Assembly: GCA_045531895.1 (NCBI GenBank)
Contig: JAZSEW010000118.1
Span: 1 to 51,280, forward strand
Direction of reading: 5' to 3'
DNA: 51,280 nt
Source: SIG299 sp045531895
Lineage (GTDB): Bacteria > Bacillota > Clostridia > Lachnospirales > Lachnospiraceae
Shown: one piece after another, positions 15,535 to 24,089 of the stretch
Numbering within the stretch: position 1 is the first letter of the stretch
Layout: each line of letters starts with the position of its first letter
Made by a program: the position numbers and the translations under genes
Notes under the pieces: model-generated
Databases searched by the model: none
Seen by the model: the letters and a program-made list of their open reading frames with translations, nothing else
Told to the model about the DNA's origin: nothing

Positions 15535-16407
15535 ATGCCAACACCATTACCGGAAGGTCAGGAAATCGTCGTATCTCACATTCGCATCGAAAAACAATAC
15601 CATATGGACTCCATGCAAATGGCTACCGACCATTATAACATTGGCATCACCTTGCAAGGTCATCGACGTACCATCACTCCCACCATGACCTATTCCTATC
15701 AGGCCGGAGATGTGGCACTTGCTCCGCCCTATATGTTTCACCGCACTCTGGCAGAGTTTGACGAGCCATACGAGCGCATTATGATTAAATTTTCCCCGAA
15801 ATTTGTAGAACCTTTTATCCGGGCAGTTGGTCAGCATGTATTCGACCGGTTATATGAAACTCTGGTTTACCATTTCACGGAAGAGATTCAGGAAAAACTA
15901 AAACAAATGTTTTTTGATATCAATGAAGAGTATCAGAAGGATACCCCATACAAAGAGTTCATCTTACAGGGAATGGTATTCCGGCTCTTTACAACAGTGC
16001 TGGAAGAACACATTCCCGTTCCGGGCGCAAAAGAGCATCCAGCACCGCTTGCCCCTCAAATCATCAATGCTATTGTTTATATGGAAAACCACTATAAAGA
16101 ACAGCCTTCCGTAGAAGAAGCAGCCCAGTTTTCCGGCTTCTCCACCGGATATTTTTCCCGACTGTTCCATGCCCAGCTTGGCATGACCTACAGCACCTAC
16201 TTAAGCAATATCCAGATTCGTCATGTGCGGATTCTGCTTTCTACCACCAATTTGTCCATTCTGGAGATTGCACAGGAAACCGGTTACTGCCACGGCGAAT
16301 ACTTATCGGCACAATTTAAGAAAAAGATGGGTATGACGCCCAGTCAGTACCGTAAGCAATGTGTCATGAATAAGGATACCGTATTTGTACCCGAAACAGT
16401 TCAATAA
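15535..16407 (+). CDS. AraC-family regulator with a cupin sensor
   Basis: 290 residues. The N-terminal half is a cupin-like ligand-binding domain (ITLQGHRRTITPTMTYSYQAGDVALAPPYMFHRT); the C-terminal ~100 residues hold two helix-turn-helix motifs (PSVEEAAQFSGFSTGYFSRLFHAQLGM and LSILEIAQETGYCHGEYLSAQFKKKMGMTPSQYR). Such proteins usually activate sugar or polysaccharide genes. The sensed compound is unknown. It is the only forward gene between tetR and the penicillin-binding protein, with a strong terminator behind it. AAAGGAA lies about 11 nt before the ATG. No obvious target gene is adjacent, so the target may be distant. Confidence 0.9.
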   Translation: MPTPLPEGQEIVVSHIRIEKQYHMDSMQMATDHYNIGITLQGHRRTITPTMTYSYQAGDVALAPPYMFHRTLAEFDEPYERIMIKFSPKFVEPFIRAVGQHVFDRLYETLVYHFTEEIQEKLKQMFFDINEEYQKDTPYKEFILQGMVFRLFTTVLEEHIPVPGAKEHPAPLAPQIINAIVYMENHYKEQPSVEEAAQFSGFSTGYFSRLFHAQLGMTYSTYLSNIQIRHVRILLSTTNLSILEIAQETGYCHGEYLSAQFKKKMGMTPSQYRKQCVMNKDTVFVPETVQ

Positions 16408-16417
16408 TTACCCAAGC

Positions 16418-16470
16418 AAAAAGGAGGATTCCCGGAAGCATACCATGTTCCGTGCAAATCCTCCTTTTAT
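16418..16470. terminator. Terminator between the AraC gene and the RNHCP gene
   Basis: AAAAGGAGGATT (16419-16430) pairs perfectly with AATCCTCCTTTT (16457-16468), and CGGAA/TTCCG pairs inside the loop. T-rich tails on both strands make it bidirectional. Confidence 0.8.
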
Positions 16471-16504
16471 TTCCTTCGCAGTTACGAAACGACTTATTCC
16501 ATTT

Positions 16505-16930
16505 TTAGCCCAGACTACCTTCGCCACCCATCATACGAGTCATTTCCTCTATCCTTTCAATTGGAAATGGCGGGTGCCCAATTGGCTTCATTGCAATAGA
16601 CATAAGCTTCATCGGGTTATCGTCGGCAGCCACCCGATTAGAACTAAACGTTCCACACATTTTGCATCTGTGAATAATTGCCCATTCTCCCTTGTTTCGA
16701 ACCCATACCGACACCGGTTCCATATGTCCGCCACAGTCAGATTCCCGGTCTCCCGGTTCGATATCAACATGCAGACTGTACAGACAGTTCGGACAATGAT
16801 TCCTGTGGTCACTCCCTGCCCCTTCCGGCACTACCACTCGTCCACAATTCTTACAAGTAAATGTTTCGTTACATGCATGGGTCTTATAATACCCTTTTTC
16901 ATACTGCTTCCGCTTGTTTTCTCTATTCAT
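16505..16930 (-). CDS. RNHCP-domain zinc-ribbon protein
   Basis: About 141 residues. CxxC pairs are at CKNC, CPNC, and CKMC, and the segment HRCKMCGTFSSNRVAADDNPMKLMSIAMKPI is characteristic of the RNHCP domain. Probably binds zinc and nucleic acid; its physiological role is unknown. ATG 16930 has GGGAGG upstream and overlaps the end of the CD3324 gene by 8 nt, so the two are translationally coupled. Ends near a bidirectional terminator. Confidence 0.85.
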   Translation of the reverse strand: MNRENKRKQYEKGYYKTHACNETFTCKNCGRVVVPEGAGSDHRNHCPNCLYSLHVDIEPGDRESDCGGHMEPVSVWVRNKGEWAIIHRCKMCGTFSSNRVAADDNPMKLMSIAMKPIGHPPFPIERIEEMTRMMGGEGSLG

Positions 16931-17228
16931 TTTTGAATCCTCCCTCTGATTTTTTCTGTGAGGATTCATATTCGCGTATAATTCCCTGAATTCTTTTTTC
17001 CGAGAGATAATACGCCTTGCTTAAACTTTCCATGTTTTCGCCGGAATAGTAACGGCTGACAATGGTCTGATTCCGTTCTGCCATTTTTTCTTTTGTGCCA
17101 CTTTTTTCACCCCAGGAAAAAGAGTTTCCACCTTTCCTTGGAATGTATAAAAGCTTTCCATCCACATATTGTTGGATTTCTTCCACAAGATGCTTTGGCA
17201 AAACATCCTCCGCTTTTGCATAGCTCAT
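16923..17228 (-). CDS. CD3324-family helix-turn-helix protein
   Basis: 101 residues. The start (SYAKAEDVLPKHLVEEIQQYVDGKLLYIPRK) and WGEKSGTKEKMAERNQTIVSRYYSG match the CD3324 family, a Mor-like DNA-binding family widespread in clostridia. It is probably a small DNA-binding protein; LSEKRIQGIIREYE is the recognition-helix region. AGGAGG lies 7 nt upstream of the ATG. The RNHCP gene follows with an 8-nt overlap. Confidence 0.82.
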   Translation of the reverse strand: MSYAKAEDVLPKHLVEEIQQYVDGKLLYIPRKGGNSFSWGEKSGTKEKMAERNQTIVSRYYSGENMESLSKAYYLSEKRIQGIIREYESSQKKSEGGFKNE

Positions 17229-17240
17229 ATGCTTCCTCCT

Positions 17241-17296
17241 AAAAATTTCTTAGGACGCAATGGCTATCACATGTTCTTTTTATTTGCGATAGCCAT
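17241..17296 (-). promoter_or_regulatory. Inverted repeats in the leader of the CD3324 gene
   Basis: ATGGCTATC (17260-17268) and GATAGCCAT (17288-17296) form a perfect 9-bp stem with a 19-nt loop. CCTAA/TTAGG (17241-17257) forms a second hairpin; on the minus strand its TTAGG arm overlaps the AGGAGG ribosome binding site of the CD3324 gene. It may act in translation control or be an operator; no T tract follows, so it is not a terminator. Confidence 0.4.
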
Positions 17297-17298
17297 CG

Positions 17299-17367
17299 CT
17301 ATCGTGCAATTAATCCTGCTTTCTTCATATAGTCAAATTCCAACCTTTCTAATTTTTCTTTTATCAT
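17299..17367 (-). CDS. Possible 22-residue peptide or gene remnant
   Basis: The minus strand reads M-I-K-E-K-L-E-R-L-E-F-D-Y-M-K-K-A-G-L-I-A-R-stop, with protein-like amino acid composition, directly upstream of the CD3324 leader hairpins. There is no ribosome binding site, so it may be the end of a decayed gene rather than a translated peptide. Confidence 0.25.
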   Translation of the reverse strand: MIKEKLERLEFDYMKKAGLIAR

Positions 17368-17400
17368 AGCATAGAATATATTGACTCTTCAATCTCGTTT

Positions 17401-18252
17401 TTAATTAGAATTGTTTTTGGGCAGTTTCTCAATCGGCAACCACAGTTCCACGTAGCTTTCACCACGGTCTTCCTCGCAAGGCGGAGCGTACATCTCGATA
17501 TTATAATTACCGCCCAGCTTATACTCCTTACAGTTTGGCAGCCACTCCTTCCACATCTTTGTATTGGTATCCTGCAATGTTTTCATCTTACATGGAAACA
17601 CTGCCCATGTCCCTGCCGGGATAGTTCGGGTTTCATAGCCCTCCGGCACTTCCTTCCATGGCTGATACAGGTCTGCAATCAAATAGTCAAAATATCTTCC
17701 ATCGGAATCAATACAAAGCCCAAACATACCGCAAACAACTTCTCCTCCACCGTCTTTAAAATGCTCCATCCAATACTTCGGAATTTCCTGATAGGACGTT
17801 TCATTATCAAACTGACGCTTTCTGCCCATAACTGTAAATGCTGCTTTTTCCACAATTTTGTATTCCATCATCGTTCCACCCTCCAGTGATAAACTAAGTC
17901 GAACCGGGGCAAAGTCCCGAAGCTTCGCCCCCTTTTCCTTTGCTACAGAAGGAGTGACACCATGAAACTTCTGAAAGGCTCTGGCAAAGCTGTCCGGCGA
18001 ATCATACCCATACTTCATTGCCATATCAATGACTTTTGTATCCCTTGCTGCCAATTCTTTTGCTGCTAAAGTCATTCTGCGGTTCCGGATATATTCACCC
18101 ACACTGATACCACATAACGCCGAGAAAATACGCTGAAAGTGGAATTCAGAGACATAAGCTTTTTCTGCTACATCTCGCACCTTAATTTCCTCCGTCAGAT
18201 TTTCCTCTATATATGCGATTGCATTTTGCAGATTTTCCATCCAGTTGTTCAT
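17401..18252 (-). CDS. AraC-family regulator with a GyrI-like effector domain
   Basis: About 283 residues. Two N-terminal helix-turn-helix motifs (IKVRDVAEKAYVSEFHFQRIFSALCGISVGEYIRNRRM and KVIDMAMKYGYDSPDSFARAFQKFHGVTPSVAKEKG) are followed by a GyrI-like small-molecule-binding domain (MMEYKIVEKAAFTVMGRKR, later EVPEGYETRTIPAGTWAVFPCK). Such Rob/SoxS-like regulators sense hydrophobic or cationic compounds and often switch on efflux. I use ATG 18252, which is 10-11 nt after GGGAGG; the frame to 18318 has no such site. No efflux gene is next to it. Confidence 0.9.
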   Translation of the reverse strand: MNNWMENLQNAIAYIEENLTEEIKVRDVAEKAYVSEFHFQRIFSALCGISVGEYIRNRRMTLAAKELAARDTKVIDMAMKYGYDSPDSFARAFQKFHGVTPSVAKEKGAKLRDFAPVRLSLSLEGGTMMEYKIVEKAAFTVMGRKRQFDNETSYQEIPKYWMEHFKDGGGEVVCGMFGLCIDSDGRYFDYLIADLYQPWKEVPEGYETRTIPAGTWAVFPCKMKTLQDTNTKMWKEWLPNCKEYKLGGNYNIEMYAPPCEEDRGESYVELWLPIEKLPKNNSN

Positions 18253-18304
18253 GATTTTACATCCTCCCAAGTTCCTTACTACTGTTCTCGTTAACGATGG
18301 TATC

Positions 18305-18330
18305 ACTATATCACACATTGATTCTATGTG
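18305..18330 (-). promoter_or_regulatory. Dyad near a possible -10 of the AraC/GyrI gene
   Basis: TATAGT (18310-18305, minus strand) could be a -10 element; directly upstream lies CACAT-N7-ATGTG (18314-18330). No good -35 is visible, as expected for an activator-dependent promoter. Tentative. Confidence 0.35.
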
Positions 18331-18384
18331 CCCGACTTTTTCTGCTTTCCTTTGTTGGAGCCTGAAAGAAAAAACTGCGGAAGC

Positions 18385-18417
18385 TAAAAGGAAAGCCCCT
18401 GCCGTCAGGCAGGGGCC
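18385..18417 (-). terminator. glyA terminator
   Basis: GCCCCTGCC (18395-18403) and GGCAGGGGC (18408-18416) form a 9-bp GC-rich stem with a 4-nt loop; on the minus strand TTTCCTTTT follows. A classical intrinsic terminator just after glyA. Confidence 0.9.
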
Positions 18418-18430
18418 ATAGAAGTTTTAT

Positions 18431-19669
18431 TTAGTAGAGTGGGTGCTTGTCAGTTAATGTCTTAACTAAAGCCTTAACCTCGTCTGCTGCTGCTTCCTTC
18501 TTGGAAACTGCAAGGTAAATTGCTTCTGCCACTACATCCATATCTGCTACTTCGAAGCCACGGGTTGTAACTGCTGCTGTACCAAGACGGATACCACTGG
18601 TTACAAATGGAGAAGTAGGGTCATTTGGAATGGCATTCTTATTACAGGTGATGTTAACCGCATCCAGTAACTTTTCAGTTTCCTTACCGGTAACGCCCAT
18701 GCTCTGCAGGTCAACTAACATTAAGTGATTGTCTGTACCGCCGGAAACAAGGTTAAATCCGCGCTTTGTCAAACCATCTGCTAATGCTGCTGCATTCTTT
18801 ACGATATTCTGTGCGTAGGTCTTAAACTCCGGCTGAAGAGCTTCCTTAAAGCACACTGCCTTAGCAGCGATAACGTGCATTAAAGGACCACCCTGAATTC
18901 CCGGGAATACACACTTATTTAACTTATGTTCATCAGCGAACTCTGCTGTAGACAGGATAAGACCGCCTCTTGGTCCGCGTAATGTCTTGTGGGTTGTAGA
19001 AGTTACCACATGTGCATGTGGGAATGGAGATGGATGGGAACCACCGGCAACCAGACCGGCGATGTGAGCCATATCTACCATTAAGAAAGCGCCAACCTCA
19101 TCAGCAATTTCACGGAAACGCTTAAAATCGATGGTTCTTGCATATGCACTGGCACCTGCAATAATCATCTTTGGCTTTGCTTCCTTTGCAATGCGGAGAA
19201 CTTCATCATAATCGATGAAACCATCATCATTAACACCATAAGGTACAATATTAAAATAAGAACCGGAGAAGTTAACTGGGCTTCCGTGAGAAAGGTGACC
19301 GCCATGTGCCAGATTCATACCCAGAACTGTGTCACCCGGCTTAAGGAGTGCAAAGAACACTGCCATATTTGCCTGCGCACCGGAATGTGGCTGCACGTTT
19401 GCGTATGTACATCCATAGATTTCCTTTACACGCTCAATGGCAAGATTTTCTACCACATCAACAAATTCACAACCACCGTAATAACGCTTGCCCGGATATC
19501 CCTCTGCATACTTGTTGGTTAATGGGCTGCCCATAGCTGCCATAACAGCCTTACTTACAAAGTTTTCAGATGCAATCAGTTCGATATGATCCTTCTGACG
19601 GCCAAGTTCTAAGTCCATGGCTGCAGCAACTTCAGGATCAAAGTTTTTTACTTCATCAAATGAATACAT
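18431..19669 (-). CDS. glyA: Serine hydroxymethyltransferase
   Basis: PLP enzyme that converts serine and tetrahydrofolate to glycine and 5,10-methylene-tetrahydrofolate, the main source of one-carbon units. 412 residues, the usual length. The PLP-binding lysine is in STTHKTLRGPRGG, and ELIASENFVSKAVMAAMGS plus NKYAEGYPGKRYYGGCEFVD are the family hallmarks. AGAGG precedes the ATG. It has its own promoter, with a palindrome at the start site, although recJ lies just upstream on the same strand without a visible terminator between them. Confidence 0.98.
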   Translation of the reverse strand: MYSFDEVKNFDPEVAAAMDLELGRQKDHIELIASENFVSKAVMAAMGSPLTNKYAEGYPGKRYYGGCEFVDVVENLAIERVKEIYGCTYANVQPHSGAQANMAVFFALLKPGDTVLGMNLAHGGHLSHGSPVNFSGSYFNIVPYGVNDDGFIDYDEVLRIAKEAKPKMIIAGASAYARTIDFKRFREIADEVGAFLMVDMAHIAGLVAGGSHPSPFPHAHVVTSTTHKTLRGPRGGLILSTAEFADEHKLNKCVFPGIQGGPLMHVIAAKAVCFKEALQPEFKTYAQNIVKNAAALADGLTKRGFNLVSGGTDNHLMLVDLQSMGVTGKETEKLLDAVNITCNKNAIPNDPTSPFVTSGIRLGTAAVTTRGFEVADMDVVAEAIYLAVSKKEAAADEVKALVKTLTDKHPLY

Positions 19670-19709
19670 TGCTACATTTCCTCTCTTCTTTTTTGTAATT
19701 TATCACTGC

Positions 19710-19733
19710 ATCGCAGTAAATAATTACTGCGAT
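19710..19733. promoter_or_regulatory. Palindrome at the glyA transcription start
   Basis: ATCGCAGTAA and TTACTGCGAT form a perfect 10-bp dyad with a 4-nt centre, touching the -10 element. It would lie at the 5' end of the transcript, so it may be an operator or an mRNA-stabilising hairpin. It does not look like a known PurR or folate/glycine riboswitch element. Confidence 0.5.
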
Positions 19734-19760
19734 TATAACACATTATCCCTAAAAATACAA
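19732..19760 (-). promoter_or_regulatory. glyA promoter
   Basis: TTGTAT (19760-19755), 17-bp spacer, TATAAT (19737-19732) on the minus strand, about 60 nt before the glyA ATG. Confidence 0.65.
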
Positions 19761-19771
19761 GCCCGAACATA

Positions 19772-21535
19772 CTATATTTTGTAATACTGCATCACTGCCT
19801 GCAAAGTAATTTTATCCCGAAATTCATTCTTTTCCGGATAGTAAATCATACTCATACGGACAGCGTTTTCCCTGCCTTGAAACAATTTATCCAGTTCTGT
19901 CTTTCCAAACCGCGCTTCTACCTCATTTTCAAAAGCATCAATATCGCCAAAGTACATAACATCAAACTGTTTGCCATACTCATTCTCCACCAAAAGTTTT
20001 AATACATTAGCGTTTTTCCCAAGAATTCTTGCCTGATGTAATTTCAAATTCCGTTCTGCAAACAGCGGCTTCTCATTGCCTACACCAAAAGGTTCTAACA
20101 GACTTAGTTCATCAATCACCTGTTCTGACACAAGTCCAAAAGGCAGAACCACATCAATGGATACCTTTTCTGTTAAATCTTCCTCCGTCAGACGGCAATT
20201 ATCCAGCAGACGTTTCCTAAACTGCTCCATATTTTCCTTTGGCAAAGAAAGTCCCGCCGCCTTGGGATGTCCTCCAAACTTAGACAACAAATCCTGTACT
20301 TCACATAATGCCTCGTACATATGATATCCATCAATGGAACGACCGGAACCCTTGATACCATCTTCTGCATCAGTAAGAATTATGGTTGGCCGGTAAAAAC
20401 TTTCCCTGATTCTTCCGGCAATAATTCCTGCCAGACTTTCATGACACTCCGGAAGGTAAACGACTAAAACAGGCGGTATTTCTTTTTCGGAAAGTACCTG
20501 TTTTTTTGCTTCCTCCACACCCTTTGCCGTCATTTCCTTGCGAACGTGGTTTAACTCTGTAATTTCTTTTGCCATCACTGCCGCTTCTGCCGGATTGCCT
20601 GATAACAACAGACGAAGTCCTCTTACTGCAACATCCAGACGACCGGAGGCATTTAAGCATGGTCCCAACACAAAGCCCAGGTGATATGCACTTAGGTTTT
20701 CCTTATTTATCCGGTTTTCTTCTATCAAAGCATTGATCCCATAATCGTTGCTCTCTCGTAGCAGCTGCAATCCCAGAGCAACCATCGTCCTATTTTCACT
20801 CCTTAGCTCCATGACATCACACACCGTTGCCATAGCAGCATATGGAATCATTTGATGCATCAACGCTCCGGGAAGTCCTATTTGCTCTGCCAGACAATGC
20901 ATGACCTTATATACCACTACCGCCCCGCAAATACCGGTCATCGGAGTAGTTTCCCCCTCCTGCTTCGGATTTACAATAATATCCGCCACCGGCATGGTTT
21001 TTACCAGCCCCTGTTCTGTTTCCAACATCGGAATTTCATGATGGTCCGTCAGTACCACCGTAATTCCTGCTTCCTTCGCCAGGCGAATCGGCTCCATGGC
21101 AGCAATACCATTATCACAGGTAACAATCACTTCTATTCCGGCATCAATGCACTCCTGTACCATATCCTCATTTAAACCGTAGCCATCCTTGATGCGGTCC
21201 GGAATACGGTAATCTACCTTTGCTCCTGCCTCCGTCATACAGCGATACAAAATATACACGGACATAATACCATCCACATCATAATCACCAATAATTCGAA
21301 ATTTCTTTCCTGCCCGAATGTTTTCTGCAATCATCGTCGCCGCTGCTTCTGCATTTTTCAAGAGTTTCGGAGACGGCAGACACGAAAAAGAAGGATGCAG
21401 ATATGCATCCCTCTCCTGTTTTGTTGTAAGTCCACGATTTACAAGGAGTCTGGCAGTCACTTCTGTAATGCCATGCTCCCTGCAAATCTTTGTAAAATCA
21501 TCTTTTTTATTCTTTACTGTCCAGTACTGTTTCAT
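19772..21535 (-). CDS. recJ: Single-stranded-DNA-specific exonuclease RecJ
   Basis: 5'-3' exonuclease for recombination and mismatch repair. 587 residues. DHH-family motifs in order: GDYDVDG (I), TCDNGI (II), LTDHHE (III), and the DHHA1 part with SGRLDVAVRG and GGHPKAAGLS; the C-terminal OB-like domain follows. All metal-binding aspartates and histidines are present. The start ATG lies within the last codons of the DUF4349 gene (29-nt overlap), so it depends on translation of that gene. Confidence 0.96.
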   Translation of the reverse strand: MKQYWTVKNKKDDFTKICREHGITEVTARLLVNRGLTTKQERDAYLHPSFSCLPSPKLLKNAEAAATMIAENIRAGKKFRIIGDYDVDGIMSVYILYRCMTEAGAKVDYRIPDRIKDGYGLNEDMVQECIDAGIEVIVTCDNGIAAMEPIRLAKEAGITVVLTDHHEIPMLETEQGLVKTMPVADIIVNPKQEGETTPMTGICGAVVVYKVMHCLAEQIGLPGALMHQMIPYAAMATVCDVMELRSENRTMVALGLQLLRESNDYGINALIEENRINKENLSAYHLGFVLGPCLNASGRLDVAVRGLRLLLSGNPAEAAVMAKEITELNHVRKEMTAKGVEEAKKQVLSEKEIPPVLVVYLPECHESLAGIIAGRIRESFYRPTIILTDAEDGIKGSGRSIDGYHMYEALCEVQDLLSKFGGHPKAAGLSLPKENMEQFRKRLLDNCRLTEEDLTEKVSIDVVLPFGLVSEQVIDELSLLEPFGVGNEKPLFAERNLKLHQARILGKNANVLKLLVENEYGKQFDVMYFGDIDAFENEVEARFGKTELDKLFQGRENAVRMSMIYYPEKNEFRDKITLQAVMQYYKI

Positions 21536-22538
21536 TGTTCTCGCTCTGTTTTCCTTGTTTTTTTGCTATACGCTTTGCTTTTTTCTTTTTCAAAACAACC
21601 ACAAGAACCACAAGAACCGCACCCCAGAATAACAGGTATGGCAGATTTACCACTGCCCAGACAAGGAAGTCCTGTGCTCCGCTGGAAATATCATACATGG
21701 TATTTGCCCAGCCATTGCTGATTCTTTCCCATACCGTTTCCGGTTCCTTTTCCTGCACCCGTGTTACCTCGTACACATAAATGCGTACAGTGCTGTATGT
21801 AATCTTGTCGTCGTAGGTCCGAAGTCTGGACTGGTGGCTTTCAATACTATAACGTACTTCGCTTAAGCGCTGTTCCAACATAATGATAGAATCTAAATCC
21901 TCTGCCTTTTCCAGTAACGCTAACAGCCGCTCCTGCTCAATCTCCAGTGTCTTGATGCGTGCTTCTGTATCCACATAATTAAGTGTTACATCTTCTTCAC
22001 CAAGCGTTTTATTTGTTACCGTGGCAATGCCTTCGATACCTGCTAAAAACATATCCAGATTTGCTTCCGGAACACGGACGGTATAATTAGCGCTCTTTCT
22101 TCCGCCATAATAGTCGCTGCCGGAAACATCCGCATACTGAAGATAGGCACCGGTTTCCGCAATTTTCTGATCCAATGCCGCTGCAAATGCATCAAATTCC
22201 AATGTCTGTAAATTTAAGTTCGCTGTTTTGATTACTTTTCTCGTAGAAGTACTGACCAGTGTATCATCACTGCTGCCACCGGAAGCCGAAGTGTTGCTTA
22301 CCACTTTAGAATCAGACATGCCGTATTCCGTCGCTGAATCGTAATATACTTCTTCCTTTATTGCTTCCTTGTCATAAGATACACCGGTATCCCATGCCAT
22401 ACCACTGTTTGTAGTCGGAAAATAGCTCTCTGTTGCCATATCATTTGCCTTGGCACCACAGGCAGTCAGACCTGCTATCATTATACCACATAAACTGAAT
22501 GCTGCCACCTTTTTTGAAACATTTCTAAATTTTCTCAT
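21507..22538 (-). CDS. DUF4349 lipoprotein
   Basis: 343 residues. The N-terminal signal peptide ends in a lipobox (GLTACG), so it should be anchored at the outer face of the membrane. The DUF4349 core follows: KTANLNLQTLEFDAFAAALDQKIAETGAYLQ, later LDSIIMLEQRLSEVRYSIES (coiled-coil). A C-terminal transmembrane helix (LPYLLFWGAVLVVLVVVL) ends in a Lys-rich tail. It is thus held in the membrane at both ends. Role unknown; may be an envelope-stress or cell-surface sensor. recJ begins within its last codons. Confidence 0.88.
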   Translation of the reverse strand: MRKFRNVSKKVAAFSLCGIMIAGLTACGAKANDMATESYFPTTNSGMAWDTGVSYDKEAIKEEVYYDSATEYGMSDSKVVSNTSASGGSSDDTLVSTSTRKVIKTANLNLQTLEFDAFAAALDQKIAETGAYLQYADVSGSDYYGGRKSANYTVRVPEANLDMFLAGIEGIATVTNKTLGEEDVTLNYVDTEARIKTLEIEQERLLALLEKAEDLDSIIMLEQRLSEVRYSIESHQSRLRTYDDKITYSTVRIYVYEVTRVQEKEPETVWERISNGWANTMYDISSGAQDFLVWAVVNLPYLLFWGAVLVVLVVVLKKKKAKRIAKKQGKQSENNETVLDSKE

Positions 22539-22570
22539 ATACTCCTCCGCCTTTCCTTTTAGACTTATAA

Positions 22571-22609
22571 AAAATCGAGGATGACATCACATATTGTTAT
22601 GCCATCCTC
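22571..22609 (-). terminator. Terminator after the putative glycoside hydrolase gene
   Basis: GAGGATG (22577-22583) and CATCCTC (22603-22609); on the minus strand the stem is followed by CGATTTTTTAT. It separates the glycoside hydrolase gene from the DUF4349 gene. Confidence 0.75.
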
Positions 22610-22686
22610 TTATCTGTTTCACTTATTAGACGCAATCCGCATTTAAAAAGTTTCACATTATTTTATTTTTCTAAAATTTTTCCGAA

Positions 22687-24075
22687 TTACTCCTTTTTAA
22701 AACTTCCATCCGGATAATTTGCCGCTGCATTCCATAATAACCAACTGGTATATCCATTGTTATATGTGGCATCGATTTCTGCACGAATTTCATCCGCATC
22801 ATAGTAAAATGCTGCCAGCCATGGACGGCATTCCGCATAAGTTTCCTGCTGATGTTCCAAAACGCTCAGCTTGTTAACCGATGCTCTCATTTCCACATCA
22901 ACCAGCTTATACGGCTCTTTCGCCGGGTTAGCAATACCGGCCCATCCCTTTCCATAATGGTCAGGATAAACCATCGGACAAATGTAATCCAGGTATCTGG
23001 ACATTTCCACATAATCCTGTCCGATTCTCGCAGCATCCACCTTACTTTGTATAATGCCTCCATAGACAGAAGCGCTCACATAGACTCCAAGCGGCTTTAA
23101 GCGGTTACATGCATATTTGGTAAATGCAGTGATAATCTGCTGTAAGCTCAATTCATCTGCCCTTTCACCAAAGTTCACTTTATATTTAAATGAACCATCT
23201 TCTAACGTTTCTGCAATAATACCGTTTGTTTCCACACGAATATAGTCAAAACAGATTTCATCAAAACCGTCCAATGCCGCCTGTTCTGCAATATCAATGA
23301 TGTACTCCCAGGTATCCTCATTATATGGATTCATCCACGCTTCATTTTTTCTGCTCTTATACAATGTACCATCCTTGTTATAAAGCATATATTCCGGATG
23401 AACCGCTCCTGCTGTATCATCCTTGAAGCATACAACACGGGCAATGGTGTAGATACCATGTTCCTTTAATGTCTTTAGTAAGCCCTTCATATCCGCATAC
23501 TGATTGATGCAAATACCCATAGCCTGAATCTTTTCATTATCCATCTGATAAGTTACCTTACCGGTATCTGCCTTGACATCAATAACAACTGCATTTAATT
23601 CCGTCGTATCTGCAAGCTTCAGCCATTTTTCCACATACTCCGGCTGGCTCATGTTTAATCCGACATACGCACCTTTTACATTCACCTTTTCTCTTGTATC
23701 TTCCCAACCAATCAGGTAATTTTCATTCCATGCCGGTGGCGGAGTTGGTGTTGGTGTACAAGGAAGTCCTGTTTCCGGTGATGTTGGTACCGGAGTCGGT
23801 GTACCGGTCGGGGTCGGCGTCGGTGTAACCGTTGGGGTTGGGGTCGGCGTTGGAATCGGTGTCGGGGTCGGACTTCCCGGTACCGGTGTCGCCGTCGGAA
23901 CACCCGGCAGGTCATTCAGGTTTTTTCTGGACACCTTATATGCTAAAACGCCAAAGCCAACAGCAAGAATAATCACAATCAGAATTCCACAGATTGTACC
24001 GAGCCCCGGTCCTCTTCTTCTGCGTCTTCCTCTTGGAGCTCCGTAATCTACATACATTCCTCGATTTCTAGCCAT
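22687..24075 (-). CDS. Membrane-anchored putative glycoside hydrolase (DUF4015-like)
   Basis: 462 residues: a short Arg-rich cytoplasmic stretch (RRRRRG), one transmembrane helix (near 27-47), a Pro/Thr-rich linker (60-117), then an extracellular TIM-barrel-like domain resembling DUF4015 putative glycoside hydrolases. Typical parts: VKGAYVGLNM, VVIDVKADTGKVTY, IYTIARVVCFKD, NPYNEDTWEYIIDIAEQAALDGFDEICFDYIR and YICPMVYPDHYG. The Asp/Glu at EICFDYIR are likely functional. Probably acts on cell-wall or extracellular polysaccharide. The gene is 14 nt behind the SEC-C gene. Confidence 0.85.
   Translation of the reverse strand: MARNRGMYVDYGAPRGRRRRRGPGLGTICGILIVIILAVGFGVLAYKVSRKNLNDLPGVPTATPVPGSPTPTPIPTPTPTPTVTPTPTPTGTPTPVPTSPETGLPCTPTPTPPPAWNENYLIGWEDTREKVNVKGAYVGLNMSQPEYVEKWLKLADTTELNAVVIDVKADTGKVTYQMDNEKIQAMGICINQYADMKGLLKTLKEHGIYTIARVVCFKDDTAGAVHPEYMLYNKDGTLYKSRKNEAWMNPYNEDTWEYIIDIAEQAALDGFDEICFDYIRVETNGIIAETLEDGSFKYKVNFGERADELSLQQIITAFTKYACNRLKPLGVYVSASVYGGIIQSKVDAARIGQDYVEMSRYLDYICPMVYPDHYGKGWAGIANPAKEPYKLVDVEMRASVNKLSVLEHQQETYAECRPWLAAFYYDADEIRAEIDATYNNGYTSWLLWNAAANYPDGSFKKE
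23725..23898 (-). repeat. Low-complexity Pro/Thr linker repeat
   Basis: Tandem TPTP-type codons inside the glycoside hydrolase gene encode a flexible wall-spanning linker of about 58 residues. It is a coding repeat, not a CRISPR or mobile repeat; similar TPTPTP runs occur at the end of the penicillin-binding protein. Confidence 0.9.
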
Positions 24076-24089
24076 TCTGTATTGCCTTT

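Noticed and set aside
16385..16936. 183-codon plus-strand frame
   Set aside because: It covers the terminator and lies antisense to the RNHCP gene, whose cysteine motifs and start signals are clear.
23725..23898. Tandem repeats suggesting CRISPR or mobile repeats
   Set aside because: They encode a Pro/Thr linker in frame within a membrane-anchored protein; no spacers or cas genes are present.
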